NCBI GenBank assembly: GCA_947374315.1
Contig: CANCBK010000030.1
Coordinates: 1 to 19,382, forward strand
Source: Burkholderiaceae bacterium
GTDB lineage: Bacteria; Pseudomonadota; Gammaproteobacteria; Burkholderiales; Burkholderiaceae
Direction of reading: 5' to 3'
DNA length: 19,382 bases
Below are positions 1 to 8,900 of this stretch, in pieces. The notes under the pieces are model-generated. The model did not search any database and was not told the origin of the DNA. It was given only the letters and a program-made list of their open reading frames with translations. Both the position numbers and the translations under genes were made by a program. How positions within the stretch are numbered: the first letter of the stretch is position 1; each line of letters opens with the position of its first letter.

Positions 1-49
1 CAATGGCTACAAAGATTCCAACCCAAATATCAATTGCACTTTTTCTCAT
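1..49 (-). CDS. mlaD: MlaD N-terminus (partial), phospholipid-binding MCE protein
   Basis: Only the first 16 codons lie in the window; the gene runs off the left edge. They read MRKSAIDIWVGIFVAI, a short basic start followed by a hydrophobic membrane anchor, the usual beginning of MlaD. In known systems MlaD is anchored in the inner membrane by one N-terminal helix, forms a hexameric MCE ring on the MlaFE transporter and passes phospholipids between that transporter and periplasmic MlaC. The start codon lies 21 nt behind the mlaE stop, with GGGA a few bases upstream as a plausible ribosome binding site. The identification rests on this short peptide plus its place directly after mlaF and mlaE. 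The MCE domain itself is outside the window. Confidence 0.8.
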   Translation of the reverse strand, partial: MRKSAIDIWVGIFVAI

Positions 50-70
50 AAGAGTCCCAGTTTATTCTTT

Positions 71-868
71 CTAATTCGAGAACATCATCGCGGTGAGCAA
101 GAAATCCAACGCTAAAACCGATAAAGAAGAGATCACCACAGTACGGGTAGTCGCCTGTGATACACCCTCTGGCGTAGGCTTTGCCTCATAACCCTGATAT
201 AGGGCGATAAAAGTCACCGCCACACCAAACACCAAACTTTTAATCAAGCCATTGCCAATATCTGAAAAGAGATCAACCCCGCCTTGCATCTGGGACCAGA
301 AGGCGCCAGAGTCAACACCAATCAAAGGGACGCCAACAAAGTACCCGCCCATCACACCAACAGCAGTAAAGATCGTCGCCAAAATTGGCATCGCAATAAT
401 GCCCGCCCACAGGCGCGGCGCAATCACCCGACTTAATGGATCAACGGCCATCATCTCCATGGCGCTCAACTGTTCGCCGGCCTTCATTAAACCAATCTCC
501 GCAGTCAGCGAAGTGCCTGCACGACCAGCAAATAACAAAGCGGTAATCACAGGGCCCAATTCACGGGTCAGCGACAGGGCGACCAATAAACCCAGCGCCT
601 GCTCTGAGCCATACCGATTGAGTGTGTAATAACCCTGCAAGCCGAGAACGAATCCAACAAATAATCCAGACACCGCAATAATCACAAAAGAGTGATTACC
701 CACAAAGAGAATTTGATCAGAGACTAAGCGAGGTCTTTTTAGTAAAAATCTAGAGCGCCAAATCACTGCTGCAAACATCCGCGTAGCGAGTCCAAGGCTC
801 GTTACGTTACGACGAATAAAAAATCCGAGATTACCCAAGAGATTTGCAAGCGTATATAAAACGGTCAT
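71..868 (-). CDS. mlaE: MlaE, permease subunit of the phospholipid ABC transporter
   Basis: This 265-residue polytopic inner-membrane protein is the permease of the Mla system, which helps keep phospholipids out of the outer leaflet of the outer membrane. Its length matches the family (about 260). An N-terminal amphipathic stretch precedes the first strong membrane segment around residues 60-80 (GLFVGFVLGLQGYY). Then comes the conserved block LTRELGPVITALLFAGRAGT and the coupling-region segment AEIGLMKAGEQLSAMEMMAV, followed by further membrane helices to the C-terminus. The ATG overlaps the mlaF stop by 4 nt (ATGA), which points to translational coupling of permease and ATPase. mlaD follows 21 nt downstream. 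No truncation or frameshift is visible. Confidence 0.95.
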   Translation of the reverse strand: MTVLYTLANLLGNLGFFIRRNVTSLGLATRMFAAVIWRSRFLLKRPRLVSDQILFVGNHSFVIIAVSGLFVGFVLGLQGYYTLNRYGSEQALGLLVALSLTRELGPVITALLFAGRAGTSLTAEIGLMKAGEQLSAMEMMAVDPLSRVIAPRLWAGIIAMPILATIFTAVGVMGGYFVGVPLIGVDSGAFWSQMQGGVDLFSDIGNGLIKSLVFGVAVTFIALYQGYEAKPTPEGVSQATTRTVVISSLSVLALDFLLTAMMFSN

Positions 869-1731
869 TTCAAGCTCACCCCAAAGTCCACTTCTAAGGT
901 CTCGCCTGGGTAATGAAAAGGCACCGGACCATCAGGCGATGCATCCAAGAACTGGCGTACAAAAGGATCTGTTGAGCGACTTAACTCTTCTGGAGTACCT
1001 TCAGCGCCAATGGCACCATTCGCTATAAAGTAAACATAGTCAGCAATCTCGAAGGTCTCCTCAACATCGTGAGTGACCAATAGGCTGGTTGCACCCAAGG
1101 CATTATTCAAATCCCGAATCAAGCGTGCAGTAATTCCCAAGGAAATCGGATCTAGGCCAGCAAAGGGTTCGTCATACATGATCAAAGGGGGATCAAGCGC
1201 AATCGCTCTTGCTAAAGCAACCCGGCGCGCCATCCCACCAGAAATTTGTGCAGGCATCAAATCCCGCGCACCACGCAAGCCCACGGCATTGAGTTTCATC
1301 AGCACTAAAGAGCGCAATAGCTCTTCACTTAAATCGGTGTGCTCACGCAAAGGAAAGGCGACGTTTTCAAAAACACTGAGATCGGTAAACAGTGCGCCGA
1401 ACTGGAAGAGCATTCCCATACGGCGACGCGCCACCATCAGCTCAGCCGAAGTCATCTTGCCAATGTCATGGCCTTCAAATAAAACTTGGCCCGACTGGGC
1501 AGAAAACTGACCCCCAATGAGCCTCAGAATAGTAGTCTTGCCACAACCGGAGCCTCCCATCACGGCAACTACTTGGCCGCGACGAAACTCCATATTGAGT
1601 CCCGATAGGACTTGCCGCTCACCGGGTGCATAGGAGAAATCAATATTCTTAATTGCAACGACAACTTCGCCATGGCTATTACTAGAGGTTTGTTGATTCG
1701 CTTCCGGCAAGTGGGAGTGGCTACTATTCAT
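865..1731 (-). CDS. mlaF: MlaF, ATPase subunit of the phospholipid ABC transporter
   Basis: This 288-residue cytoplasmic ABC ATPase powers MlaE. Motifs are complete: Walker A GGSGCGKTT at 59-67, Q-loop Gln110, signature ISGGM at 163-167, Walker B LIMYDEPF at 183-190 with catalytic Glu188, and switch His221. The signature ISGGMARR, rather than the commoner LSGGQ, is characteristic of the MlaF/MKL group. Compared with E. coli MlaF (about 270) there is a polar, low-complexity N-terminal extension of roughly 20 residues (NSSHSHLPEANQQTSSNS), possibly disordered. The start is the first ATG, with GAGG close upstream at short spacing. It begins 10 nt after the gltD stop, so it is probably co-transcribed with gltBD. 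Confidence 0.96.
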   Translation of the reverse strand: MNSSHSHLPEANQQTSSNSHGEVVVAIKNIDFSYAPGERQVLSGLNMEFRRGQVVAVMGGSGCGKTTILRLIGGQFSAQSGQVLFEGHDIGKMTSAELMVARRRMGMLFQFGALFTDLSVFENVAFPLREHTDLSEELLRSLVLMKLNAVGLRGARDLMPAQISGGMARRVALARAIALDPPLIMYDEPFAGLDPISLGITARLIRDLNNALGATSLLVTHDVEETFEIADYVYFIANGAIGAEGTPEELSRSTDPFVRQFLDASPDGPVPFHYPGETLEVDFGVSLK

Positions 1732-1741
1732 ATCCTCGATA

Positions 1742-3205
1742 TTATCGCGGCAGAACAGAAGCCCCCATTAAATACTCGTCTACTGCCTGAGCACATTGAC
1801 GACCTTCACGAATCGCCCAAACCACTAAAGATTGGCCGCGACGCATATCGCCCGCAGCAAATACCTTAGAAACATTCGTTTGATAGGCATTTTGGCCCTC
1901 TACCGTTGCTTTTGCATTGCCACGAGCATCTTTTTCAACGCCAAAGGCATTCAAAACTTGTGCCGCAGGGGATACAAAGCCCATTGCCAAAAACACCAAA
2001 TCCGCCTTAATTTCGAATTCAGAGTTTGGCATTTCTGTCATCTTGCCATCTTTCCACTCCAAACGTACACAGATCAACTTCTCGAGTTTGCCGTTTGAAC
2101 CTTCAAAACGCTTAGTGGCCACTGACCAGTCGCGATCACAACCCTCTTCATGAGAAGAGGAGGTGCGTAATTTGGTTGGCCAATAAGGCCATACCAAAGG
2201 CTTGTTCTCGACTTCTGGTGGCTGCGACATCAGTTCAAACTGAGTAACCTTGGTAGCGCCATGACGGTTAGAGGTGCCGACGCAATCAGAGCCAGTATCA
2301 CCACCACCAATAACAACCACATTCTTGCCAGCTGCAGAAATCGCATTTTTGAAATCGCCTGCATTTTCTTTATTCTGTGGAATCAAGAATTCCAGCGCGT
2401 AATGAACACCAGCCAATTCACGGCCAGGAACCGGCAAATCACGTGGTTGCTCTGAGCCACCGCTGATCACAACTGCATCAAAGTCTTTCATCAACTGGTC
2501 TGGTGAAACCGTTTTGCTCGAATAGTTTTTTACTTCTGCGCCAAGCGCCTCTTTACCAACGAATACACCTGTCTCAAACTTCACGCCTTCAGCTTGCATC
2601 TGTTCAACGCGGCGATCAATCAACCATTTTTCCATTTTGAAATCAGGAATACCGTAACGCAACAATCCACCAATACGATCATTCTTTTCAAACACAGTGA
2701 CATCATGACCAACACGCGCCAATTGCTGAGCAGCTGCCATACCAGCAGGACCGCCACCAACAATAGCTACTTTCTTGCCAGTCTTCGTCTTTGCTGGTTG
2801 CGGATTAACCCAACCACTTTCCCAACCTTTATCAATAATGGCATGTTCAATAGACTTGATACCAACTGCATCACTATTGATTCCTAAGGTGCATGCAGCC
2901 TCGCAAGGCGCTGGGCAAATACGGCCAGTGAACTCAGGGAAGTTATTAGTCGATTGCAAAACATCTAATGCATTCTTCCAATCGCTATGAAATACCAGGT
3001 CATTAAAATCGGGAATGATGTTATTGACAGGGCAGCCGTTATTGCAAAATGGAATACCGCAATCCATACAACGCGCACCCTGCACTTTGGCTTCTTCATC
3101 CGTTAATGCAGCAACAAACTCTTTGTAATGATGGAGGCGTTTAACCGGAGCTTCGTAGGTTTCATCTACGCGCTCAAATTCCATAAATCCAGTGACCTTA
3201 CCCAT
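1742..3205 (-). CDS. gltD: Glutamate synthase (NADPH) small subunit
   Basis: This 487-residue beta subunit of glutamate synthase oxidises NADPH and passes electrons through FAD and two 4Fe-4S clusters to the large subunit, which makes two glutamates from glutamine and 2-oxoglutarate. The N-terminal cysteine clusters are visible: Cys46, Cys49, Cys54, Cys58 ([14 protein letters not shown]) and Cys97, Cys101, Cys105. The FAD dinucleotide fold has GGGPAG at 150-155 and the NADPH fold GGGDTG at 300-305. The C-terminal FAD-binding segment [17 protein letters not shown] lies near 449-465. Length is normal for the family. The start has a good Shine-Dalgarno, AAGGA, 6 nt upstream. gltB ends 38 nt upstream and mlaF starts 10 nt downstream, so a gltBD-mla operon is likely. 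Confidence 0.97.
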   Translation of the reverse strand: MGKVTGFMEFERVDETYEAPVKRLHHYKEFVAALTDEEAKVQGARCMDCGIPFCNNGCPVNNIIPDFNDLVFHSDWKNALDVLQSTNNFPEFTGRICPAPCEAACTLGINSDAVGIKSIEHAIIDKGWESGWVNPQPAKTKTGKKVAIVGGGPAGMAAAQQLARVGHDVTVFEKNDRIGGLLRYGIPDFKMEKWLIDRRVEQMQAEGVKFETGVFVGKEALGAEVKNYSSKTVSPDQLMKDFDAVVISGGSEQPRDLPVPGRELAGVHYALEFLIPQNKENAGDFKNAISAAGKNVVVIGGGDTGSDCVGTSNRHGATKVTQFELMSQPPEVENKPLVWPYWPTKLRTSSSHEEGCDRDWSVATKRFEGSNGKLEKLICVRLEWKDGKMTEMPNSEFEIKADLVFLAMGFVSPAAQVLNAFGVEKDARGNAKATVEGQNAYQTNVSKVFAAGDMRRGQSLVVWAIREGRQCAQAVDEYLMGASVLPR

Positions 3206-3243
3206 ATCGAATCCTTAGTATCTTTTCTTAATGTCTGTATTGA

Positions 3244-6200
3244 TTAAGCAGCAACGGTTTTGTTTTGCGCTTTTTCCCACAACTCACCCAAAGCACGCTT
3301 GTACTCAGAAGGAAGCACCTTCACAAAACGACCGCGGGCATTTTCCCAGTCGGCCAAGAGTGATTTCGCACGCTCTGAACCAGTATGACGGAAATGACGC
3401 TCAATTAAGCCCTTCAGAATTTGCTCGTCCGTCAAGCGCTCGCCACCATCCTTAACATCCACTGGCGCATGCCATTGAGACTGAGGCATCTTCGCAATCT
3501 GCTCCGCTGAAGGCAATACTTTTTCCAAAGTCGCCATGCTGGTATTGCAACGCTTATCAAAGAGGCCATCTTCGTCATAGACGTAAGCAATACCACCGCT
3601 CATACCTGCGGCGAAATTACGGCCAGTCGCACCCAATACCACAACAGTACCGCCAGTCATATATTCGCAGCCGTGATCACCAGTACCCTCAACAACGGTT
3701 GTAGCACCAGAGTTACGAACCGCAAAACGCTCGCCAGCCACTCCATTGAAGAATGCTTCACCACCGATTGCGCCGTAGAGAACCGTATTGCCAACAATAA
3801 TATTCTTTGCTGTATCGCCACGGAATTCATGGGGAGCGCGCACAATCACGCGCCCGCCGGATAGGCCTTTACCAACATAGTCATTACCATCGCCTACCAA
3901 ATCCAAGGTGACGCCACGCGCTAGGAAAGCGGCAAAGCTTTGACCCGCAGTGCCGTTCAATTGAATATGAATAGTGTCATCAGGCAAGCCAGCATGGCCA
4001 TAACGCTGAGCGATTTCACCAGAAAGCATTGCGCCAACAGTACGATTCACGTTCTTCACCGGAACGATGAAGGAGACTTTCTCCCCGCGCTGCAGCGCAG
4101 GCTCACTCTTCTCAATCAGAATGTTATCCAGTGCACTGCCTAAGCCGTGTTCTTGAGTCAGTATTTGATAACGCGGAACATCTTTGGCTACTGCTGGCTC
4201 AGCAAAAATCTTACTGAAATCCAAGCCATGCACTTTCCAGTTCTCGATGCCTTTGCGGGTATCCAAGAGATCAACGCGACCAATCAAATCATCAAACTGA
4301 CGAATCCCCAGCTGCGCCATGATTTCGCGCACTTCTTCAGCGATAAAGAAGAAAAAGTTCACGACATGCTCTGGTTTGCCGGAGAATTTTTTACGTAATG
4401 CAGGATCTTGAGTAGCAACACCCACTGGGCAGGTATTTAAATGACACTTACGCATCATGATGCAACCTTCAACAACCAATGGCGCTGTTGCAAAACCAAA
4501 TTCATCCGCACCCAGCAAGGCACCAATCACCACATCGCGCCCGGTTTTCATTTGGCCATCAGCCTGCACACGAATACGACTACGTAAACCATTGAGCACT
4601 AAGGTTTGCTGAGTTTCAGCTAAACCCAACTCCCATGGGGAGCCGGCATGCTTAATAGAAGATAGTGGAGATGCGCCAGTACCGCCGTCATGACCTGCGA
4701 TCACCACGTGATCCGCCTTCGCTTTAGCAACACCAGCAGCAATCGTGCCCACACCCACTTCAGAAACTAACTTGACTGAAATGTCGGCAGCCGGATTCAC
4801 ATTCTTTAAATCATGAATCAACTGCGCAATATCTTCAATGGAATAAATATCATGATGCGGAGGAGGAGAAATCAAACCAACGCCTGGAACGGAGAAACGC
4901 AGTTTTCCAATGTAATCAGACACTTTTCCACCGGGCAACTGGCCGCCTTCACCAGGCTTAGCGCCTTGAGCCATTTTGATCTGAATCTGATCTGCCGAGC
5001 GTAGATATTCAGTAGTCACGCCAAAACGACCTGAGGCAACTTGCTTAATTCTGGAGCGCAATGAATCGCCATCCAACAATGGGATATTGGCCTCAACCAC
5101 ATCGCTACCCAAAATGCTCGCTAAGGTTTCACCTTTTTTAATAGGAATGCCTTTGAGTTCATTGACATAACGATTTGGATCTTCACCACCCTCACCGGTG
5201 TTGGACTTACCACCAATACGGTTCATGGCAATTGCCAAAGTAGCGTGCGCTTCGGTGGAGATCGAACCCAAAGACATCGCACCCGTTGCAAAACGCTTCA
5301 CGATTTCTTTCGCGGACTCTACTTCATCCAATGGGATCGCTTTAGCTGGATCAATCTTAAACTCGAACAAACCGCGCAATGTCATCTGACGCTTGGTTTG
5401 GTCATTAATGATGTTCGCGTACTCTTTATAGGTTTGATAACCCTTCTCTGCTCCGATGCGAGTGGAGTGTTGCAACTTCGCAATCGTATCTGGCGTCCAC
5501 ATATGGTTTTCACCACGAATACGGAAAGCGTATTCACCACCCGTTTCGAGCATATTGGTTAAAACTGGATCATTCCCAAATGCGGATTGATGCATACGCA
5601 AAGCTTCTTCAGCGACTTCAAATACACCAATGCCACCAACGTTTGAAGGCGTACCTTTGAAGTAGTGATCAATCACATCACGATTCAAGCCAATGGCTTC
5701 AAAAATCTGTGAGCCTGTGTAGGACATGTAAGTAGAGATGCCCATTTTGGACATGACCTTTTGCAAGCCCTTACCTACCGCTTTAACAAAATTCTTTACC
5801 GCCTTCTCTGCCGACAAATCGCCTGATAGGCCCTTAGCCATTTCTGCCAAGGTTTCCATTGCGAGGTACGGGTGGACTGCTTCAGCACCATAGCCAGCCA
5901 AAAGTGCGAAGTGATGTGTCTCACGTGCGCTACCAGTTTCAACCACCAGGCCAACGCTAGTCCGCAAGCCTTTTTCCACCAAATGCTGATGGATAGCTGA
6001 AGTAGCTAATAGTGCAGGAATGGCTACATGGCTCTCGTCAATCTGACGATCACTCACGATCACAATATTGTAGTTAGAGCGTACGGCATCTGCTGCCTCG
6101 GCACATAAAGAGGCTAGACGAGCTTCGATACCCTCCTTGCCCCAAGAGGCTGGATAGCAAATGTCCAACTCATACGAACGGAACTTATCGTTCGTGTAAT

Positions 6201-7989
6201 GACCAATATGGCGAATCTTCGTCATATCGTCAAAATCTAAAATAGGCTGACTCACTTCCAAGCGCATTGGCGGATTGATATTATTGGTATCCAATAAATT
6301 AGGCTTAGGCCCAATGAAAGACACCAAAGACATCACCATGTTTTCACGAATGGAGTCAATCGGAGGATTGGTCACCTGAGCGAACAATTGCTTGAAGTAG
6401 TTATAGAGGGGCTTGTTTTTATTAGAGAGTACGGCCAATGGGCTATCGTTACCCATCGATCCAATTGCCTCTTCACCATTCATTGCCATTGGTGCCATGA
6501 GGTACTTAATATCCTCTTGCGTATAACCAAAAGCTTGCTGACGATCTAATAATTTTGCCGCTGGACGAATCGTCGTTTTTTCATCGATCAAATCTACCTT
6601 GCTGGCATCTACTTCATCCAGCTTGACGCGAACAGCATCGATCCAGCTCTTGTATGGCTTGGCTTTTGAGACAGCATCTTTTAATTCGATGTCATCAATG
6701 ATGCGGCCCTGCTCCATATCAATCATGAACATCTTGCCTGGTTGCAAGCGCCATTTCTGAACAATTTTGTTTTCCGGAATTGGCAATACACCAGCCTCAG
6801 AACCCATGATGACCAAATCATCGTCGGTGACGTAATAACGCGCTGGACGCAAACCATTGCGATCCAAGGTGGCACCAATTTGACGGCCATCTGTAAACGC
6901 CATTGCAGCTGGACCATCCCATGGCTCCATCATTGCAGCGTGATATTCATAGAATGCACGACGATTTTCATCCATCAATGCATGCTGTTCCCAAGCTTCA
7001 GGAATCATCATCATCATGGCTTGCGCCAATGGATAGCCTGACATCACCAACAACTCTAAGCAGTTATCGAAACAAGCGGTATCTGATTGACCTGGATAAA
7101 TGAGTGGCCATAATTTTTTAAGATCATCGCCGAGCACTGGGGAGCTGATAGCACCTTCACGTGCATTAACCCAGTTCACGTTACCTTTTACCGTATTGAT
7201 CTCGCCGTTATGCGCAATCATGCGGTACGGGTGAGCCAATTCCCAGGCTGGGAATGTATTGGTAGAGAAGCGCTGATGCACTAAGGCCAATGCTGACACC
7301 GTGCGTGAGTCTTGCAAATCTTTGTAATACGCGCCCACTTGATTTGCCAATAACAAGCCTTTGTAAACAATCGTGCGCGCAGACATCGAAGCAACAAAAT
7401 ATTCTTTACCGTGCTTTAAATGCAAGTCTTGAATGGCATGACTGGCTGTTTTACGAATCACGTATAACTTACGCTCAAGAGCATCGGTTGTCATAATGTC
7501 GCGACCACGGCCAATAAAAATTTGGCGAATAAATGGCTCGGTCATCTGCACTGTTGGAGACATCGGCAATTTCACATCGATGGGAACATCTCTCCAACCC
7601 AAGACAACTTGACCCTCCAGGCGGACGGTGCGCTCCAGTTCTTGTTCACAAGCCAAACGGGAAGCATGCTCCTTAGGCAAGAAAATCATACCAACGCCAT
7701 ACTCACCAAGAGGTGGTAACTCGACGCCTTGCTTAGCCATTTCTTCGCGATATAAAGTATCGGGCACTTGAATCAAAATACCAGCGCCATCACCCATTAA
7801 CGGATCAGCACCAACCGCCCCCCTATGATCCAAGTTCTCAAGAATCTTTAATCCTTGAGCAACGATCTCATGTGACTTCTTGCCTTTAATATGCGCCACG
7901 AATCCCACGCCGCAAGCATCATGCTCATTTCGAGGATCATAAAGTCCCTGAGCGATTGGACGAAGGTCTGTATTCATTTGTGTAGTCAT
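3244..7989 (-). CDS. gltB: Glutamate synthase (NADPH) large subunit
   Basis: This alpha subunit (1581 residues from the chosen start) releases ammonia from glutamine, channels it to 2-oxoglutarate and completes glutamate synthesis with electrons from GltD. Domain order is standard. A class II glutamine amidotransferase domain carries Cys26 in DACGVGF (it becomes the N-terminal nucleophile after propeptide removal), [12 protein letters not shown] near 238 and HNGEINT near 260. A central domain follows, then the FMN synthase domain with [12 protein letters not shown] near 926, the 3Fe-4S cysteines 1176, 1182 and 1187 ([12 protein letters not shown]), and a C-terminal glycine-rich beta-helix. 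An in-frame ATG at 8005-8007 would add six residues but has no ribosome binding site. The ATG at 7987-7989 has GGAAA about 5 nt upstream and is preferred. Confidence 0.97.
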   Translation of the reverse strand: MTTQMNTDLRPIAQGLYDPRNEHDACGVGFVAHIKGKKSHEIVAQGLKILENLDHRGAVGADPLMGDGAGILIQVPDTLYREEMAKQGVELPPLGEYGVGMIFLPKEHASRLACEQELERTVRLEGQVVLGWRDVPIDVKLPMSPTVQMTEPFIRQIFIGRGRDIMTTDALERKLYVIRKTASHAIQDLHLKHGKEYFVASMSARTIVYKGLLLANQVGAYYKDLQDSRTVSALALVHQRFSTNTFPAWELAHPYRMIAHNGEINTVKGNVNWVNAREGAISSPVLGDDLKKLWPLIYPGQSDTACFDNCLELLVMSGYPLAQAMMMMIPEAWEQHALMDENRRAFYEYHAAMMEPWDGPAAMAFTDGRQIGATLDRNGLRPARYYVTDDDLVIMGSEAGVLPIPENKIVQKWRLQPGKMFMIDMEQGRIIDDIELKDAVSKAKPYKSWIDAVRVKLDEVDASKVDLIDEKTTIRPAAKLLDRQQAFGYTQEDIKYLMAPMAMNGEEAIGSMGNDSPLAVLSNKNKPLYNYFKQLFAQVTNPPIDSIRENMVMSLVSFIGPKPNLLDTNNINPPMRLEVSQPILDFDDMTKIRHIGHYTNDKFRSYELDICYPASWGKEGIEARLASLCAEAADAVRSNYNIVIVSDRQIDESHVAIPALLATSAIHQHLVEKGLRTSVGLVVETGSARETHHFALLAGYGAEAVHPYLAMETLAEMAKGLSGDLSAEKAVKNFVKAVGKGLQKVMSKMGISTYMSYTGSQIFEAIGLNRDVIDHYFKGTPSNVGGIGVFEVAEEALRMHQSAFGNDPVLTNMLETGGEYAFRIRGENHMWTPDTIAKLQHSTRIGAEKGYQTYKEYANIINDQTKRQMTLRGLFEFKIDPAKAIPLDEVESAKEIVKRFATGAMSLGSISTEAHATLAIAMNRIGGKSNTGEGGEDPNRYVNELKGIPIKKGETLASILGSDVVEANIPLLDGDSLRSRIKQVASGRFGVTTEYLRSADQIQIKMAQGAKPGEGGQLPGGKVSDYIGKLRFSVPGVGLISPPPHHDIYSIEDIAQLIHDLKNVNPAADISVKLVSEVGVGTIAAGVAKAKADHVVIAGHDGGTGASPLSSIKHAGSPWELGLAETQQTLVLNGLRSRIRVQADGQMKTGRDVVIGALLGADEFGFATAPLVVEGCIMMRKCHLNTCPVGVATQDPALRKKFSGKPEHVVNFFFFIAEEVREIMAQLGIRQFDDLIGRVDLLDTRKGIENWKVHGLDFSKIFAEPAVAKDVPRYQILTQEHGLGSALDNILIEKSEPALQRGEKVSFIVPVKNVNRTVGAMLSGEIAQRYGHAGLPDDTIHIQLNGTAGQSFAAFLARGVTLDLVGDGNDYVGKGLSGGRVIVRAPHEFRGDTAKNIIVGNTVLYGAIGGEAFFNGVAGERFAVRNSGATTVVEGTGDHGCEYMTGGTVVVLGATGRNFAAGMSGGIAYVYDEDGLFDKRCNTSMATLEKVLPSAEQIAKMPQSQWHAPVDVKDGGERLTDEQILKGLIERHFRHTGSERAKSLLADWENARGRFVKVLPSEYKRALGELWEKAQNKTVAA

Positions 7990-8034
7990 GATGTTTCCGT
8001 TTGCCATTAAGGGCTGATTACTTTTGGAAGATCA

Positions 8035-8063
8035 AATATAGGTGAATACCCACGCTGATGCAA
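8035..8063 (-). promoter_or_regulatory. Predicted sigma70 promoter of gltB
   Basis: On the minus strand, TTGCAT (8058-8063) is followed after 17 nt by TATATT (8035-8040), a 5-of-6 match to the -10 consensus; the -35 is weak. Transcription would start near 8028, giving a leader of about 40 nt to the preferred gltB start. It is the best promoter-like pair found in the gap ahead of gltB. Prediction by eye only. Confidence 0.4.
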
Positions 8064-8076
8064 TAGAAATAAAATC

Positions 8077-8135
8077 ACTCTGTCCCATTTAATAAAGGGA
8101 AGCACCAAAATGAATTATTAAAAAAGGGACAGAGT
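8077..8135. repeat. Inverted repeat ACTCTGTCCC / GGGACAGAGT beside the RAYT gene
   Basis: A perfect 10-bp inverted repeat has arms ACTCTGTCCC at 8077-8086 and GGGACAGAGT at 8126-8135, separated by 39 nt. Pairing continues inwards for three more of four positions (TTT against AAA). The left arm can also fold with 8097-8100 into a smaller hairpin (TCCC-TTT-loop-AAA-GGGA, 8083-8100). The repeat sits about 50 nt past the RAYT stop codon, in the gap before gltB. From memory, RAYT genes in other proteobacteria are often flanked by palindromes with a CTGTCCC core. Whether this sequence recurs elsewhere in the genome cannot be told from this window. Confidence 0.6.
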
Positions 8136-8183
8136 CAAAGAGCTGTTTGCAGCAACTCCTACTCTAGATGAGGCTATAAAACT

Positions 8184-8888
8184 CTAAGTCAATGAATTCA
8201 AAGAGATTAATTTCTTTGGGCGGCCACGATAACGAATTAAAGCCTGAGCTGGATTGTCTTTAAAGAGTTTTTTGGCGTAAATATCACTCACCCAGGGCTT
8301 GGATCTGAGTAGCGCCTCGGTAATTTGCCGATCCTCCCAATGGGGTGCGCCCTCCTTAACAAAGGCTGCCCAAGTCATCTGCCTTTCAAAAGGGGTATTA
8401 CCCAACTTCCAAAAGTGCTGGTGATCGACCAGCCATGGCTCTGCATTTCCCCCGATATGAGAGCCAAAACTAGTCCAGCTTGAATCTTGTGCGCTCGATT
8501 CGAAGCCCGCTCTCACGGGATTTAACTCGATATAGCGTTGGCATCTTAAAAAATAATCCGGATCTATTAATGAAGAACGGTAGCGCCCTTCCCAAATGGT
8601 TCCCGAACGATGGTGTCGTTGATTGAAATACTGGGCATAACGCCTACCCAAAGATTGCATCGTTTTAGCGAGCGAATCTGCATTCTGGGGGGTAATCAAG
8701 AGATGCACATGATTTGGCATTAAGGCGAATGCATGCACAGCACTGCCAAATTGCTTAGCGGCCTCTCGTAGCCAATCTAAGTACATGCGACGATCGACAT
8801 CATTAAAAAAAAGTATTTCCCGGTTATTGCCTCGAACCATCACATGCATTGCTTGGCCGGGAATAATGGTGCGCGCTTGCCTTGCCAT
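8184..8888 (-). CDS. REP-associated tyrosine transposase (RAYT), Y1/HUH family
   Basis: This 234-residue protein belongs to the Y1 transposase (IS200-like) superfamily, in the RAYT branch, which are single-copy HUH nucleases linked to palindromic repeats rather than classical insertion sequences. The N-terminus ARQARTIIPGQAMHVMVRGN is typical. The metal-binding HUH motif is His60-Val-His62 within MPNHVHLLITP. The likely catalytic tyrosine is Tyr119 in RYIELNPVRAG, and RSGTIWEGRYRSS (94-106) is also family-typical. The tail near 220 is basic (YRGRPKK). All catalytic residues are present, so it is not obviously broken. It starts only 12 nt behind the mrcA stop, has no visible ribosome binding site, and may depend on mrcA transcription. 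No second transposase gene or terminal repeats of an insertion sequence are seen. Confidence 0.9.
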   Translation of the reverse strand: MARQARTIIPGQAMHVMVRGNNREILFFNDVDRRMYLDWLREAAKQFGSAVHAFALMPNHVHLLITPQNADSLAKTMQSLGRRYAQYFNQRHHRSGTIWEGRYRSSLIDPDYFLRCQRYIELNPVRAGFESSAQDSSWTSFGSHIGGNAEPWLVDHQHFWKLGNTPFERQMTWAAFVKEGAPHWEDRQITEALLRSKPWVSDIYAKKLFKDNPAQALIRYRGRPKKLISLNSLT

Positions 8889-8900
8889 TGCTAAAACGAA

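Noticed and set aside
3231..7719. Many open frames on the plus strand opposite gltB and gltD.
   Set aside because: They are antisense shadows of strongly supported genes, with no ribosome binding sites and no protein-like domains.
8142..8153. GCTG-TTTG-CAGC mini-hairpin near the RAYT stop.
   Set aside because: Only a 4-bp stem, expected by chance; no T run to make it a terminator.
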